A DNA stretch of 25,417 bases from a virus. This document shows, in pieces, positions 1-5,387 of the stretch. The DNA lies in the IMG/VR virus record IMGVR_UViG_3300032229_000222, positions 1 to 25,417 of that record; one strand, written 5' to 3'. The number at the start of each line of letters is the position of its first letter. Position 1 is the stretch's first letter. The notes beneath the pieces were generated by a model. That model was given only the letters and a program-made list of their open reading frames with translations. It did no database searches and had not been told where the DNA came from. The position numbers and the translations under genes were made by a program.

Positions 1-509
1 GCCACCGCGCTCGCTGCCGTGCGCCAGTCCAGCCGGTAGTTCGCTGGCCCGCTGTACCAAGTCCGCGCACTGGACCGCGTCACCACCGGCACCGTGTTCG
101 TCCCGATCCACCCACCGAGGTTGCGATTGGTGGATGCTGCACCGGCCAACGCAAACGACCAGTTGGCCACAAGCGTTGATCCCGCAGTCGCACGCAGCTG
201 GGTCACCCCAGCCTCACTATCCGCAGCGACCAATCCACCCGCTGCAACCGCGATGTTGTTCGTGGTCCTCAGCTCAATGAGCCACGGTATGACGTCCAGA
301 TTCACCACCGTCGCTTGAGGCGCAGTCGCCCCATCCACCGTCACCTGGACGGACTTCAGCTTCCCGAGCCGCGCATCGAACTGCGGGACCCGGTTGGTGA
401 CACTCCAGTCCGTCAGCGTGGGGTTGATCGTCACGGTGTGAACCACCGTCGCGGCCTGCGTTGAGTAGGCCAATCCAATTGCCATCAGTGTTCTCTTCAT
501 GTTGTTCAT
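1..509 (-). CDS. Secreted protein, choice-of-anchor E-like domain (3' truncated by window edge)
   Basis: The reading frame is open from the ATG at 509 to the window edge, giving 169 codons. The start overlaps the upstream stop as ATGA; an in-frame ATG at 500 is an alternative. Residues 4-19 look like a signal peptide (Met-Lys-Arg, then a hydrophobic stretch ending near Thr-Gln-Ala-Ala), so export is likely. The mature N-terminus carries a pattern typical of choice-of-anchor E domains: a Thr/Val-rich strand, then the VPQFDARLGKLKSVQV segment around residues 38-53. Such proteins are known from bacterial surface and exopolysaccharide contexts, often with a C-terminal sorting signal. Any such signal would be outside this window. 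It is the last visible gene of the leftward operon. The domain name rests on motif recognition; the molecular role is unknown. Confidence 0.6.
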   Translation of the reverse strand, partial: MNNMKRTLMAIGLAYSTQAATVVHTVTINPTLTDWSVTNRVPQFDARLGKLKSVQVTVDGATAPQATVVNLDVIPWLIELRTTNNIAVAAGGLVAADSEAGVTQLRATAGSTLVANWSFALAGAASTNRNLGGWIGTNTVPVVTRSSARTWYSGPANYRLDWRTAASAV

Positions 510-883
510 TTGGTTTGTGTTGTTGAAATCTTTTGCGCCATCCGAACCAGCTCTTCCGGGACGCACTTTCCTCCACGAGCATGTTGGTGCGCCTTCTTGT
601 GGTGCAGATACTCGCATTCAGGAAACGCGCACTCCAATGCTGCCTTCATGAGCTGAAGCGCCTCGGCCATATTGCAGTTTTGCGCTTTGAGCGTAGCGCA
701 CTGCCACAGATAGTCGGCGGACTCGTCCTCAAGGTTCCGAATCCGCTCGTTGGCTGCGCTGAGTTCGCGCTCCATGAGCTTCATCTCACCAGCAAGATCG
801 TACATGGTAGCGTGAGGCTTGAAGTACGCCGCATCCGTCCTGGGCGTCTCCACCATTTTGTTGCCGTCACCAATATGGTTCAT
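506..883 (-). CDS. Phage hypothetical protein with coiled coil
   Basis: A 125-residue protein. I chose the ATG at 883 because AAGGAGG sits seven bases upstream and the start overlaps the previous stop as ATGA; an upstream in-frame ATG at 910 is inside the previous gene. Near the N-terminus is the segment ETPRTDAAYF, a pattern often seen at the start of small phage proteins. Residues about 30-55 are a heptad-rich helix (ERELSAANERIRNLEDE). The C-terminal half contains several Cys and His residues (Cys and His near LECAFPECEYLHH), which could bind metal. Function is unknown. It is translationally coupled on both sides within the early-type operon. Confidence 0.75.
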   Translation of the reverse strand: MNHIGDGNKMVETPRTDAAYFKPHATMYDLAGEMKLMERELSAANERIRNLEDESADYLWQCATLKAQNCNMAEALQLMKAALECAFPECEYLHHKKAHQHARGGKCVPEELVRMAQKISTTQTK

Positions 884-1191
884 GGCTTGGCCTCCTTGGC
901 TTTCTCCCATTTGAAGGCAGAGATGGAATCGCAGTATTGCCGCATCGCATCACCCGCCTCCTCCAACCGCTTCACACGCTCCACCAGCGACTTGTTCTCG
1001 CGAAGCGCAGCGTCAGCCACCAAATTGGCGTGGTCTCGCTCACGCTCCCGGTCAGCAACCCGATCCTTCAGCAGGCCAATCTCCAACACCAAGCAATCCC
1101 TGCTTCGATACACATCGCTAACACTCCCGCACCGCCACTCGATAGGGTAGTCATAACGCGGATTGGATCCGCAATAGGGACACGTTTTCAT
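880..1191 (-). CDS. Small zinc-finger-like and coiled-coil phage protein
   Basis: A 103-residue protein whose ATG is preceded by AAGGAGTAAACT, a good ribosome binding site. The N-terminus has CPYCG (Cys4, Cys7) followed by Cys21 and Cys33, a likely zinc-binding module. Residues about 38-85 form a strongly charged coiled coil rich in Arg and Glu. This layout (zinc knuckle then coiled coil) is common in uncharacterised phage early proteins. Its stop overlaps the next start as ATGA. It is the first gene after a probable terminator at 1213-1261, so it may have its own promoter in that gap, although none is obvious. Function is not known. Confidence 0.75.
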   Translation of the reverse strand: MKTCPYCGSNPRYDYPIEWRCGSVSDVYRSRDCLVLEIGLLKDRVADRERERDHANLVADAALRENKSLVERVKRLEEAGDAMRQYCDSISAFKWEKAKEAKP

Positions 1192-1212
1192 AGTTTACTC
1201 CTTCAGTAGGCC

Positions 1213-1261
1213 AAAATTAAAATCCCGCCGCCAGTCCGGTCCTTGAATTCGGACCAGCGGC
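1213..1261 (-). terminator. Possible intrinsic terminator after the exonuclease gene
   Basis: Read on the minus strand, GCCGC (1261-1257) and GGTCC (1255-1251) pair with GGACC (1242-1238) and GCGGC (1231-1227) around an eight-base loop, with an asymmetric internal loop. The stem is followed by GGGATTTTAATTTT. It lies 14 bases after the stop of the exonuclease gene, in the 83-base gap 1192-1274. The interrupted stem makes this only a moderate candidate. Confidence 0.4.
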
Positions 1262-1274
1262 AGGAACCTCCCAC

Positions 1275-2357
1275 TCAGGAGGAAAGTTTCACTAATGACG
1301 GCGCGGTCGCCTTTGTTTCGGTGCATCCAGCAAGGATGGATTCTAAGCGCGCATCAAGAGCCTTACCCTTCTCGGTCGTCGCCGCCTTCACCGCGTCCTT
1401 GAGCTTACCCTTGGCGATTGAGACGCAGGACATGAACGCCTCGGAATTTACTCCGAGTGCAGTGGTTCGGTTATAGACGGTCGTCGCATCCGTGATCGTC
1501 TCACGCTCGCTGCCGGGTTTGAGCGCCCACCCAGGCACAACGTCTCCAGATTCAAGTCGGCGCTTCGCCTCAGCCTTGCACGCGTCAATCACGCGAGTCG
1601 CAAACTCGGCGCGTTCCAAAAACTCAGCCAGCGTCTGCGAGGTCAGCGTGGCCGCAATCGCGTCAGCAGTCGTTCCTGCGGGCATAGCTACGACCGGCAG
1701 CGCCACCGAGGCTTCCCTAGCCTCGACGCAATAGGGCTTGGCCTTGCAGTATCTGCAGGCGTCCGCGCTCGGCGACCGCGGCGCATTCGGCGCGTTGATG
1801 CGGTCAACGATCCGGCCAACCTCGGCGCGTGCCACGATCAGGTCTTCAAACGTGTACTCGCAGAGCGTCGGAGCACCTGCCATCGGCTGGACGATTGCGA
1901 CCGTGACCTTGGTTAGTCCGTGATGGATGCCGACCAGCACGGCTAGCGCACGGAGTTGGAGGTTGCCCTCGGCGCTCGTCACCTCGCCACGCCCAGTCTT
2001 GTAGTCGATCACCACTCCGTCACCGCTGAGACTGTCAATGGCCACTACGTCGGGCTTGCCAGACCAGTCGTGATCCATCCAATACCGATGCTCGCGGATA
2101 ATCTCGTCCCGGTGCGGCAGGACGGTGTTCAGGATTGTCTCCTCCTGCTCGCGGCATCGCAGCGCAAGGTCTACCTCGTCCGCGGTCAGCGGCACGGTCA
2201 TTGTCTCACCTGCCAGCCACGCGTGGATCCGGTTGCCAATTGTCGCGTCGTCCGAGGTCTGATCAGGGATGCCCTGCTCGGCCTGCCATGAGCCAGGGCA
2301 GAGCGCGTAACGCTCCATGCTCGACGCCGAAGGCTTGTTGTTGCGCTCGTCACTCAT
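1275..2357 (-). CDS. PD-(D/E)XK exonuclease, Cas4/RecB-like (DUF2800 type)
   Basis: A 360-residue protein of the RecB/Cas4-like nuclease fold, as found beside phage single-strand annealing proteins. Visible motifs in order: Cys20 in ALCPGSW; GNRIHAWL with His45; GKPDVVAID with Asp103 (metal ligand); VIDYKTG with Asp118 and Lys120 (the D-x-K core); LQLRALA as the Gln-containing motif IV; then Cys201, Cys204 and Cys210. Cys20 plus the three late cysteines match the four ligands of a 4Fe-4S cluster in this family. It probably resects double-stranded DNA to feed the RecT-type protein encoded two genes upstream, giving a phage recombination pathway. Its start overlaps the preceding gene by eight bases. 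The last 140 residues are less conserved and Ala-rich. Confidence 0.85.
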   Translation of the reverse strand: MSDERNNKPSASSMERYALCPGSWQAEQGIPDQTSDDATIGNRIHAWLAGETMTVPLTADEVDLALRCREQEETILNTVLPHRDEIIREHRYWMDHDWSGKPDVVAIDSLSGDGVVIDYKTGRGEVTSAEGNLQLRALAVLVGIHHGLTKVTVAIVQPMAGAPTLCEYTFEDLIVARAEVGRIVDRINAPNAPRSPSADACRYCKAKPYCVEAREASVALPVVAMPAGTTADAIAATLTSQTLAEFLERAEFATRVIDACKAEAKRRLESGDVVPGWALKPGSERETITDATTVYNRTTALGVNSEAFMSCVSIAKGKLKDAVKAATTEKGKALDARLESILAGCTETKATAPSLVKLSS

Positions 2358-2712
2358 GGTTGCCTCTCATTCTTGCAGCGTGCACCGCTTTAACCTGCTC
2401 GACGGCCAGACGGTCCTCTTCCCGGAGCGGATCGAGCGGGAGGCCGGGTTGATTGGGATCGTCCATGCTGGCAGTCACCGTGAATTTGCGTCGGACGTTC
2501 ACCGGCATGGACACGACGACTGCGCTGCCGTCGAGATCCCATTTGGCAGTTATGGCGAGCGACAGGACAGCCTTGCCTTCCTCCTTCTCCTGCGCCTCTT
2601 CCATGGTCGCGGTGATGGCCTCGGTGATGTTGTCCCGCGCCTCGTCGATGAGTATGGGGATCTGCGCGCAGATCACGCGCTTGAGTTCGTCGATGCGGTC
2701 TTGAGCGTTCAC
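2350..2712 (-). CDS. Conserved phage protein between RecT and exonuclease genes
   Basis: A 120-residue protein starting with GTG at 2712, preceded by AGGAGG six bases upstream; the start overlaps the RecT stop as GTGA. The N-terminal half is an acidic amphipathic helix (residues 1-45). The second half is a predicted beta segment (KWDLDGSAVVVSMPVNVRR at about residues 57-75) followed by PGLPLDP and a basic helix. I have no functional assignment. Its fixed position between an annealing protein and its exonuclease suggests a role in recombination or replication, for example as an accessory or substrate-handling protein. It overlaps the exonuclease start by eight bases, so expression is coupled. 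Confidence 0.75.
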   Translation of the reverse strand: MNAQDRIDELKRVICAQIPILIDEARDNITEAITATMEEAQEKEEGKAVLSLAITAKWDLDGSAVVVSMPVNVRRKFTVTASMDDPNQPGLPLDPLREEDRLAVEQVKAVHAARMRGNHE

Positions 2713-3629
2713 TTTCCACCTCCTTCAACCCACTTTTTCGCCTTCGACACAATCGGACCGAGATTGTCCGCGATGCGCCCAACTAGAGCCTCGTCCAACT
2801 CCGCAAACGAGTCGGCAGCAACGTCGATCTTGCGGACCTCAACCATCCATTGCCTGAACAGATCAAAACTCACGCCGACCTCAATAAACGCCTCGGCGAT
2901 TGCCTGACGCTTCAGATCCAGATCGGACGGCTGGGCGGCTTCCTGCGCGACCTCTGCAACCGGTGCGGGCTCTGGTGTCGGCTCAGGCTCTGGCGCCGGA
3001 GTCGCAAACATCGGGGGCGTCACGTTGCGCGCATTCGCCACCGGGTCGTCCTGGACCTCCTCAACGGTGCGCAGACCGCGCAGCGCGTCCCCGAATTGGT
3101 CGCGCAAGGCAAACGAGCGAGCGCGATGTTTCAACATGCGCGCAGGGTACTGGCTCCATGGGCCGGATTTGCCCCACAGGTTGGCCCTCTTGGCGTCGGC
3201 CACGGAAAACGCAGTCTCGGCAGGCTCGTAGCCTTGGCGCTGCACGCGGCAGACGGCGGCGGTTTCGTCGCTAAATGCCATCGGGTTGCGCGTGAGTCGC
3301 TTACCCTTCTCCTCGTACCACTCCTCAAACAGCGTCAACTCACCGGTGCTGCGAACAACCGCAAGCTGGGCGTCGCCCCAGATCGCAGGACGACCGTTGA
3401 TCACTGCGATGTTTTGGAGCGCAGCCATCATGGGCAATCCGACTTCCAAACCCATCTCCAAGGCCACGAAGATCGCCTCTGGCGTCTCGATGCCCTTGGG
3501 GGCAAGACCTGACTTGCTGACCGCAGTGGCAAACCTGTAGAGGTCGTCCATGCTGGAAGGAGCGATGCCTCGGTTGCCGATTGGCACGACCTGCTTGGTA
3601 GGCTGCTGTGTTGTTAGTGCGTTGCTCAT
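2709..3629 (-). CDS. recT: RecT-family single-strand DNA annealing protein
   Basis: A 306-residue protein. The core (about residues 20-200) carries hallmarks of RecT-like annealing proteins: MDDLYRFATAVSKSGLAP, then EMGLEVGLPMMAALQNIAVI, NGRPAIWGDAQLAVVR and a Trp-rich WGKSGPWSQYPARMLKHRA segment. The C-terminus has a Pro/Ala/Glu-rich linker and a short helical tail. Such proteins bind single-stranded DNA and anneal complementary strands in phage recombination. I prefer the ATG at 3629, two bases after the upstream small gene; a GTG at 3659 in frame would overlap that gene. It pairs with the Cas4/RecB-like nuclease at 1275-2357. Confidence 0.85.
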   Translation of the reverse strand: MSNALTTQQPTKQVVPIGNRGIAPSSMDDLYRFATAVSKSGLAPKGIETPEAIFVALEMGLEVGLPMMAALQNIAVINGRPAIWGDAQLAVVRSTGELTLFEEWYEEKGKRLTRNPMAFSDETAAVCRVQRQGYEPAETAFSVADAKRANLWGKSGPWSQYPARMLKHRARSFALRDQFGDALRGLRTVEEVQDDPVANARNVTPPMFATPAPEPEPTPEPAPVAEVAQEAAQPSDLDLKRQAIAEAFIEVGVSFDLFRQWMVEVRKIDVAADSFAELDEALVGRIADNLGPIVSKAKKWVEGGGK

Positions 3630-3631
3630 TG

Positions 3632-3775
3632 TTACTTGATGCGTGTGATTTTCAGCCACTTACGCAGGCTGTTTCGGCGCGTGTTGCGCTTTTTCTCAAA
3701 CAGAGCGCCTAGCGTCAGGCACCCGAAAATGAAGAGCAGCGTTGCCACTGCTGCGATGTGCGCGGGAGGATTCAT
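3632..3775 (-). CDS. Small single-pass membrane protein, 47 residues
   Basis: A short gene with strong context evidence: its ATG overlaps the upstream stop as ATGA, GGAGG lies seven bases before it, and its TAA is followed after two bases by the RecT start. The protein has one hydrophobic segment (about residues 6-26, AHIAAVATLLFIFGCLTLGA) and a very basic tail (KKRNTRRNSLRKWLK), so it is probably an inner-membrane protein with a cytoplasmic basic C-terminus. No family was recognised. Confidence 0.65.
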   Translation of the reverse strand: MNPPAHIAAVATLLFIFGCLTLGALFEKKRNTRRNSLRKWLKITRIK

Positions 3776-3954
3776 CTGCGAGCCTCCAATTCAGCGCGGA
3801 GCCGAAGGTTTTCGTCGTACAACCTCTTGGCCTCGTCCCTCATAGCCGCCAACTTGCAGGCGAGGTCCTCCGCTCGCTTGATGGCGCACCACTGCGCCCA
3901 GATGGCGACTGCGGCCAGCGCGGACAGCATAATTACTGCGATGGTGTTGCTCAT
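3772..3954 (-). CDS. Small membrane-anchored coiled-coil protein, 60 residues
   Basis: The ATG at 3954 lies 19 bases after the stop of the preceding gene, and the frame continues to a TGA that overlaps the next start. Residues 4-22 form one transmembrane helix (TIAVIMLSALAAVAIWAQW), followed by a charged helix with heptad character to the end (RDEAKRLYDENLRLRAELE). The frame is open further upstream, but that part runs through the neighbouring gene. It is followed by a second small membrane protein, so the two may act together. Function is unknown. Confidence 0.65.
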   Translation of the reverse strand: MSNTIAVIMLSALAAVAIWAQWCAIKRAEDLACKLAAMRDEAKRLYDENLRLRAELEARR

Positions 3955-3973
3955 GGTGTCAGTTCGAAATGGT

Positions 3974-4291
3974 TTAGAGGCTAGCAGCACTCCAGCACGG
4001 CTCAACGCCTTGGTCGTCAGGCCCCAGGTACGTTCTGTTGTACCAGTTAAAATAAGACTCAACGGTACGACCCTCTCCGTCGCAGTGATTGCCTTGCGCG
4101 TTGCGCCATCCAGTCGGCGTAACGGTGACGTATATGAGGCGCGGATCATCGCGCAGGATTGCCTTGGCCTCGGTTGCTGTTACCTCACGATCCTCCGCAT
4201 CAACCGGGTTTGCGTGACATCGGATTGTCAGGTTTTCGCGTTGGGCAAGGCGGACAGCATCGGATCCGGTGATTTTGTAGCTCGTAGACAT
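3974..4291 (-). CDS. Hypothetical phage protein, 105 residues
   Basis: The ATG at 4291 (MSTSYKITG) is the first plausible start after the palindrome-bearing 68-base gap; an upstream ATG at 4489 would run through the DNA-binding protein gene and is rejected. The ribosome binding site is weak. The protein is polar, with a TATEAKAILRDD helix near the middle, a YVTVTPTGWRN strand, and a C-terminal Tyr/Trp-rich part (YFNWYNRTYLG). No family was recognised. It may be controlled by the repressor-type protein, because two TTGCR-N4-CGCAA palindromes lie just upstream of it. Confidence 0.6.
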   Translation of the reverse strand: MSTSYKITGSDAVRLAQRENLTIRCHANPVDAEDREVTATEAKAILRDDPRLIYVTVTPTGWRNAQGNHCDGEGRTVESYFNWYNRTYLGPDDQGVEPCWSAASL

Positions 4292-4342
4292 ATTCGGCTC
4301 AGTAGTGGTTTCGCTTTCGACATGCGCAGTAGGCCACGCATT

Positions 4343-4379
4343 TTGCGCGGACGCAACCACTATGTTTGCATCGGCGCAA
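4343..4379. promoter_or_regulatory. Operator-like palindromes 1 and 2
   Basis: TTGCG-CGGA-CGCAA lies at 4343-4356 and TTGCA-TCGG-CGCAA at 4366-4379. The first is a perfect five-base inverted repeat, the second has one mismatch. Their centres are 23 bases apart, about two helical turns. They sit at the 3' end of the small DNA-binding protein gene and just upstream of the next gene. The same motif occurs twice upstream of the DNA-binding protein, so these are probably its binding sites. Confidence 0.55.
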
Positions 4380-4560
4380 ATTTCTTTTCGGCGCAGATCA
4401 GCGCTTGGTACGTGCTCACACTCGGAGTCTGCCCGCGCTCCAGAATGCGCCAAAGGGTTGTATGGGACACGTCCGCGGCCGCAGCCCAATCTTGGATGCT
4501 CACGTCTTGTTTAGCCAGGCGATCGCGGATTGCGCGGAGTTCGCGCTTGAAATCATGCAT
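4360..4560 (-). CDS. Xre/Cro-like DNA-binding protein, 66 residues
   Basis: The ATG at 4560 gives a compact 66-residue protein. Residues about 21-50 form a helix-turn-helix of the Xre/Cro type: SIQDWAAAADVSHTTLWRIL, with the recognition helix at HTTLWRIL, followed by GQTPSVSTYQAL typical of this fold. N-terminal residues 1-18 are a basic helix. The frame is open for another 172 codons upstream, but those read through the structured RNA region and have no protein-like features. Four near-identical palindromes flank the gene, two upstream (4582-4617) and two at its 3' end (4343-4379), which fits an autoregulating phage repressor or Cro-like switch protein. Confidence 0.75.
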   Translation of the reverse strand: MHDFKRELRAIRDRLAKQDVSIQDWAAAADVSHTTLWRILERGQTPSVSTYQALICAEKKFAPMQT

Positions 4561-4581
4561 GGGCGGACCATGAACACCGGA

Positions 4582-4617
4582 TTGCGTGGGCGCAAGTTTG
4601 GAGTTGCGCGGGTGCAA
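4582..4617. promoter_or_regulatory. Operator-like palindromes 3 and 4
   Basis: TTGCG-TGGG-CGCAA lies at 4582-4595 and TTGCG-CGGG-TGCAA at 4604-4617, with centres 22 bases apart. They lie 22-57 bases upstream of the DNA-binding protein start and end 11 bases before the TTGACA box of the plus-strand RNA promoter candidate. Binding here could control both divergent transcripts. Confidence 0.6.
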
Positions 4618-4628
4618 ACGTTGTGCTG

Positions 4629-4656
4629 TTGACATCCTTTCAACCATTGGCATTGT
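4629..4656 (+). promoter_or_regulatory. Candidate sigma-70-like promoter for the structured RNA
   Basis: A perfect TTGACA at 4629-4634 is followed after 16 bases by CATTGT at 4651-4656, which keeps the A2, T3 and T6 positions of a -10 box. Transcription would begin near 4663, seven bases before the first stem of the RNA. The -10 box is weak, so this is a candidate only. Confidence 0.4.
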
Positions 4657-4662
4657 CCAACC

Positions 4663-5163
4663 CGTCAGAGGGACCGAGGTCCCGCAGGTTTGAAACCCTG
4701 TACTACATCGAAAGTGAGCTTTGCCGCCTGAGTGCCTACGGGCACACCGTACGATGTAACGGGTTTCAATCAGGCGGCGATTTCTTTTCCCCCGACTGGT
4801 CTGAAGCGAAGCGGGATAATCAAGACGCGGCATCTTCAGGCGAGAGCGCAAGCCGGGGCCACCCAAAGCGCAAAGGCTGGTGTCGAGATCGCTAGAGGCC
4901 GGGTGATATGGCGGGTCAATCTCCGTTGAGAGTCTGGCGAAGTGCGGACTGAGCTTCCAGAGCCGCATACCCAAGTGTCCGAGGCTGTTCCCAAAGGAAC
5001 GGAGTGGAAACTGGAGGGTGACGACAGCGCGCTTAGGCGTGGTGTCTTTACCCTTCGGAACCGGGCTGAAACCCAAGGAACAAAGAGGAATCCGGGAACC
5101 TCAAGACCTTAAAGAAACCGGGTAGTCCTGCGGATGATCCCGAAACAGATTTCGGGATGATCC
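4663..5163 (+). ncRNA. Large structured non-coding RNA, about 500 nt, family unknown
   Basis: This fills most of the only gene-free interval (4561-5165). Plus-strand helices by eye: 4670-4674/4679-4683; 4691-4698/4761-4768; 4704-4710/4752-4758; 4711-4714/4719-4722; 4732-4736/4741-4745 closing a UACG tetraloop; pseudoknot 4723-4731/4770-4778; 4931-4936/4945-4950; 4961-4964/4983-4986 with 4967-4970/4975-4978 inside; 4987-4991/4996-5000; 5003-5005/5010-5012 with a GGAA loop (this one competes with the next helix); 5011-5019/5050-5058; 5085-5088/5099-5102; and a long terminal stem at 5132-5163. Several helices need G-U pairs on the plus strand that would be A-C mismatches on the minus strand, which sets the orientation. 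Size and phage context resemble ornate large phage RNAs such as GOLLD or ROOL, but I cannot match either. The ends are uncertain. Confidence 0.6.
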
Positions 5164-5206
5164 CCTCAAGCCCTACGGGAAACCGGACACTCCTGCGGAT
5201 GATCCC
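5099..5206. repeat. 65-nt period tandem duplication
   Basis: Bases 5099-5141 and 5164-5206 align without gaps at an offset of 65, with 35 of 43 positions identical by hand count. The best conserved parts are CCTCAAG, GAAACCGG and the 16-base TCCTGCGGATGATCCC. The first copy is in the structured RNA. The second overlaps the 3' end of the Cys-rich gene. Related GAAnCCGGG motifs also occur near 5057 and 5088. Confidence 0.8.
5132..5163. other. Strong hairpin at the end of the structured RNA region
   Basis: GGAT-G-ATCCCGAAA, loop CAGA, TTTCGGGAT-G-ATCC: a nine-base-pair perfect stem extended by four pairs across a single G-G mismatch. It lies directly after the stop of the Cys-rich gene on the minus strand and at the 3' end of the proposed plus-strand RNA. 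Neither side has a T-run, so it is not a canonical terminator. It could cap the RNA's 3' end or protect the 3' end of the late mRNA. Confidence 0.65.
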
Positions 5207-5387
5207 ACGGTGAAATCCTGTGAGCGCCACGCGGGCAGCCGTTGCGCGGATGGCAGCACCTGGACACCTCCTGCTGGAACCATTCGCACGCTCCGCACAT
5301 CTCGCGGGACGGTCCGATCACTCGACGGGTTGCGGTGACGGTCTCGCCCTTTGGCATTCGGACCCGGCCTGTGATGCGGAAGGTCAT
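5166..5387 (-). CDS. Small Cys-rich protein, possible zinc binding
   Basis: A 73-residue protein whose ATG overlaps the stop of the 1126-residue gene as ATGA, with GGAG just upstream, so it is the last gene of the leftward structural operon. It has Cys31, Cys34, Cys44, Cys45, Cys51 and Cys67 plus several His residues, a pattern that suggests metal binding (CGAC ... CCHPRNGC). The last 14 codons lie inside the second copy of the 65-nt repeat, so the C-terminus may have been extended or replaced by that duplication. No family was recognised. Confidence 0.6.
   Translation of the reverse strand: MTFRITGRVRMPKGETVTATRRVIGPSREMCGACEWFQQEVSRCCHPRNGCPRGAHRISPWDHPQECPVSRRA

Noticed and set aside
4623-4929. 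Plus-strand frames of 65-90 codons in the RNA region
   Set aside because: No ribosome binding sites, no recognisable domains, and they cross strong helices.
4561-5076. Open minus-strand frame extending the Cro-like protein by 172 codons
   Set aside because: It reads through the structured RNA region, lacks any protein-like domain, and its composition is Arg/Ser/Pro-rich as expected for translated structural RNA. The ATG at 4560 gives a normal-sized DNA-binding protein.
4561-5165. Group I or group II intron, RNase P or tmRNA
   Set aside because: No group II domain V, no group I core sequences, no tmRNA acceptor end. A GAGGAATCCGGG stretch (5085-5096) recalls RNase P conserved region I, but the other conserved regions are missing. 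A covariance search would settle this.
5099-5206. CRISPR array
   Set aside because: Only two diverged copies with a 65-base period and no spacer regularity; no cas genes beyond a Cas4-like recombination nuclease.
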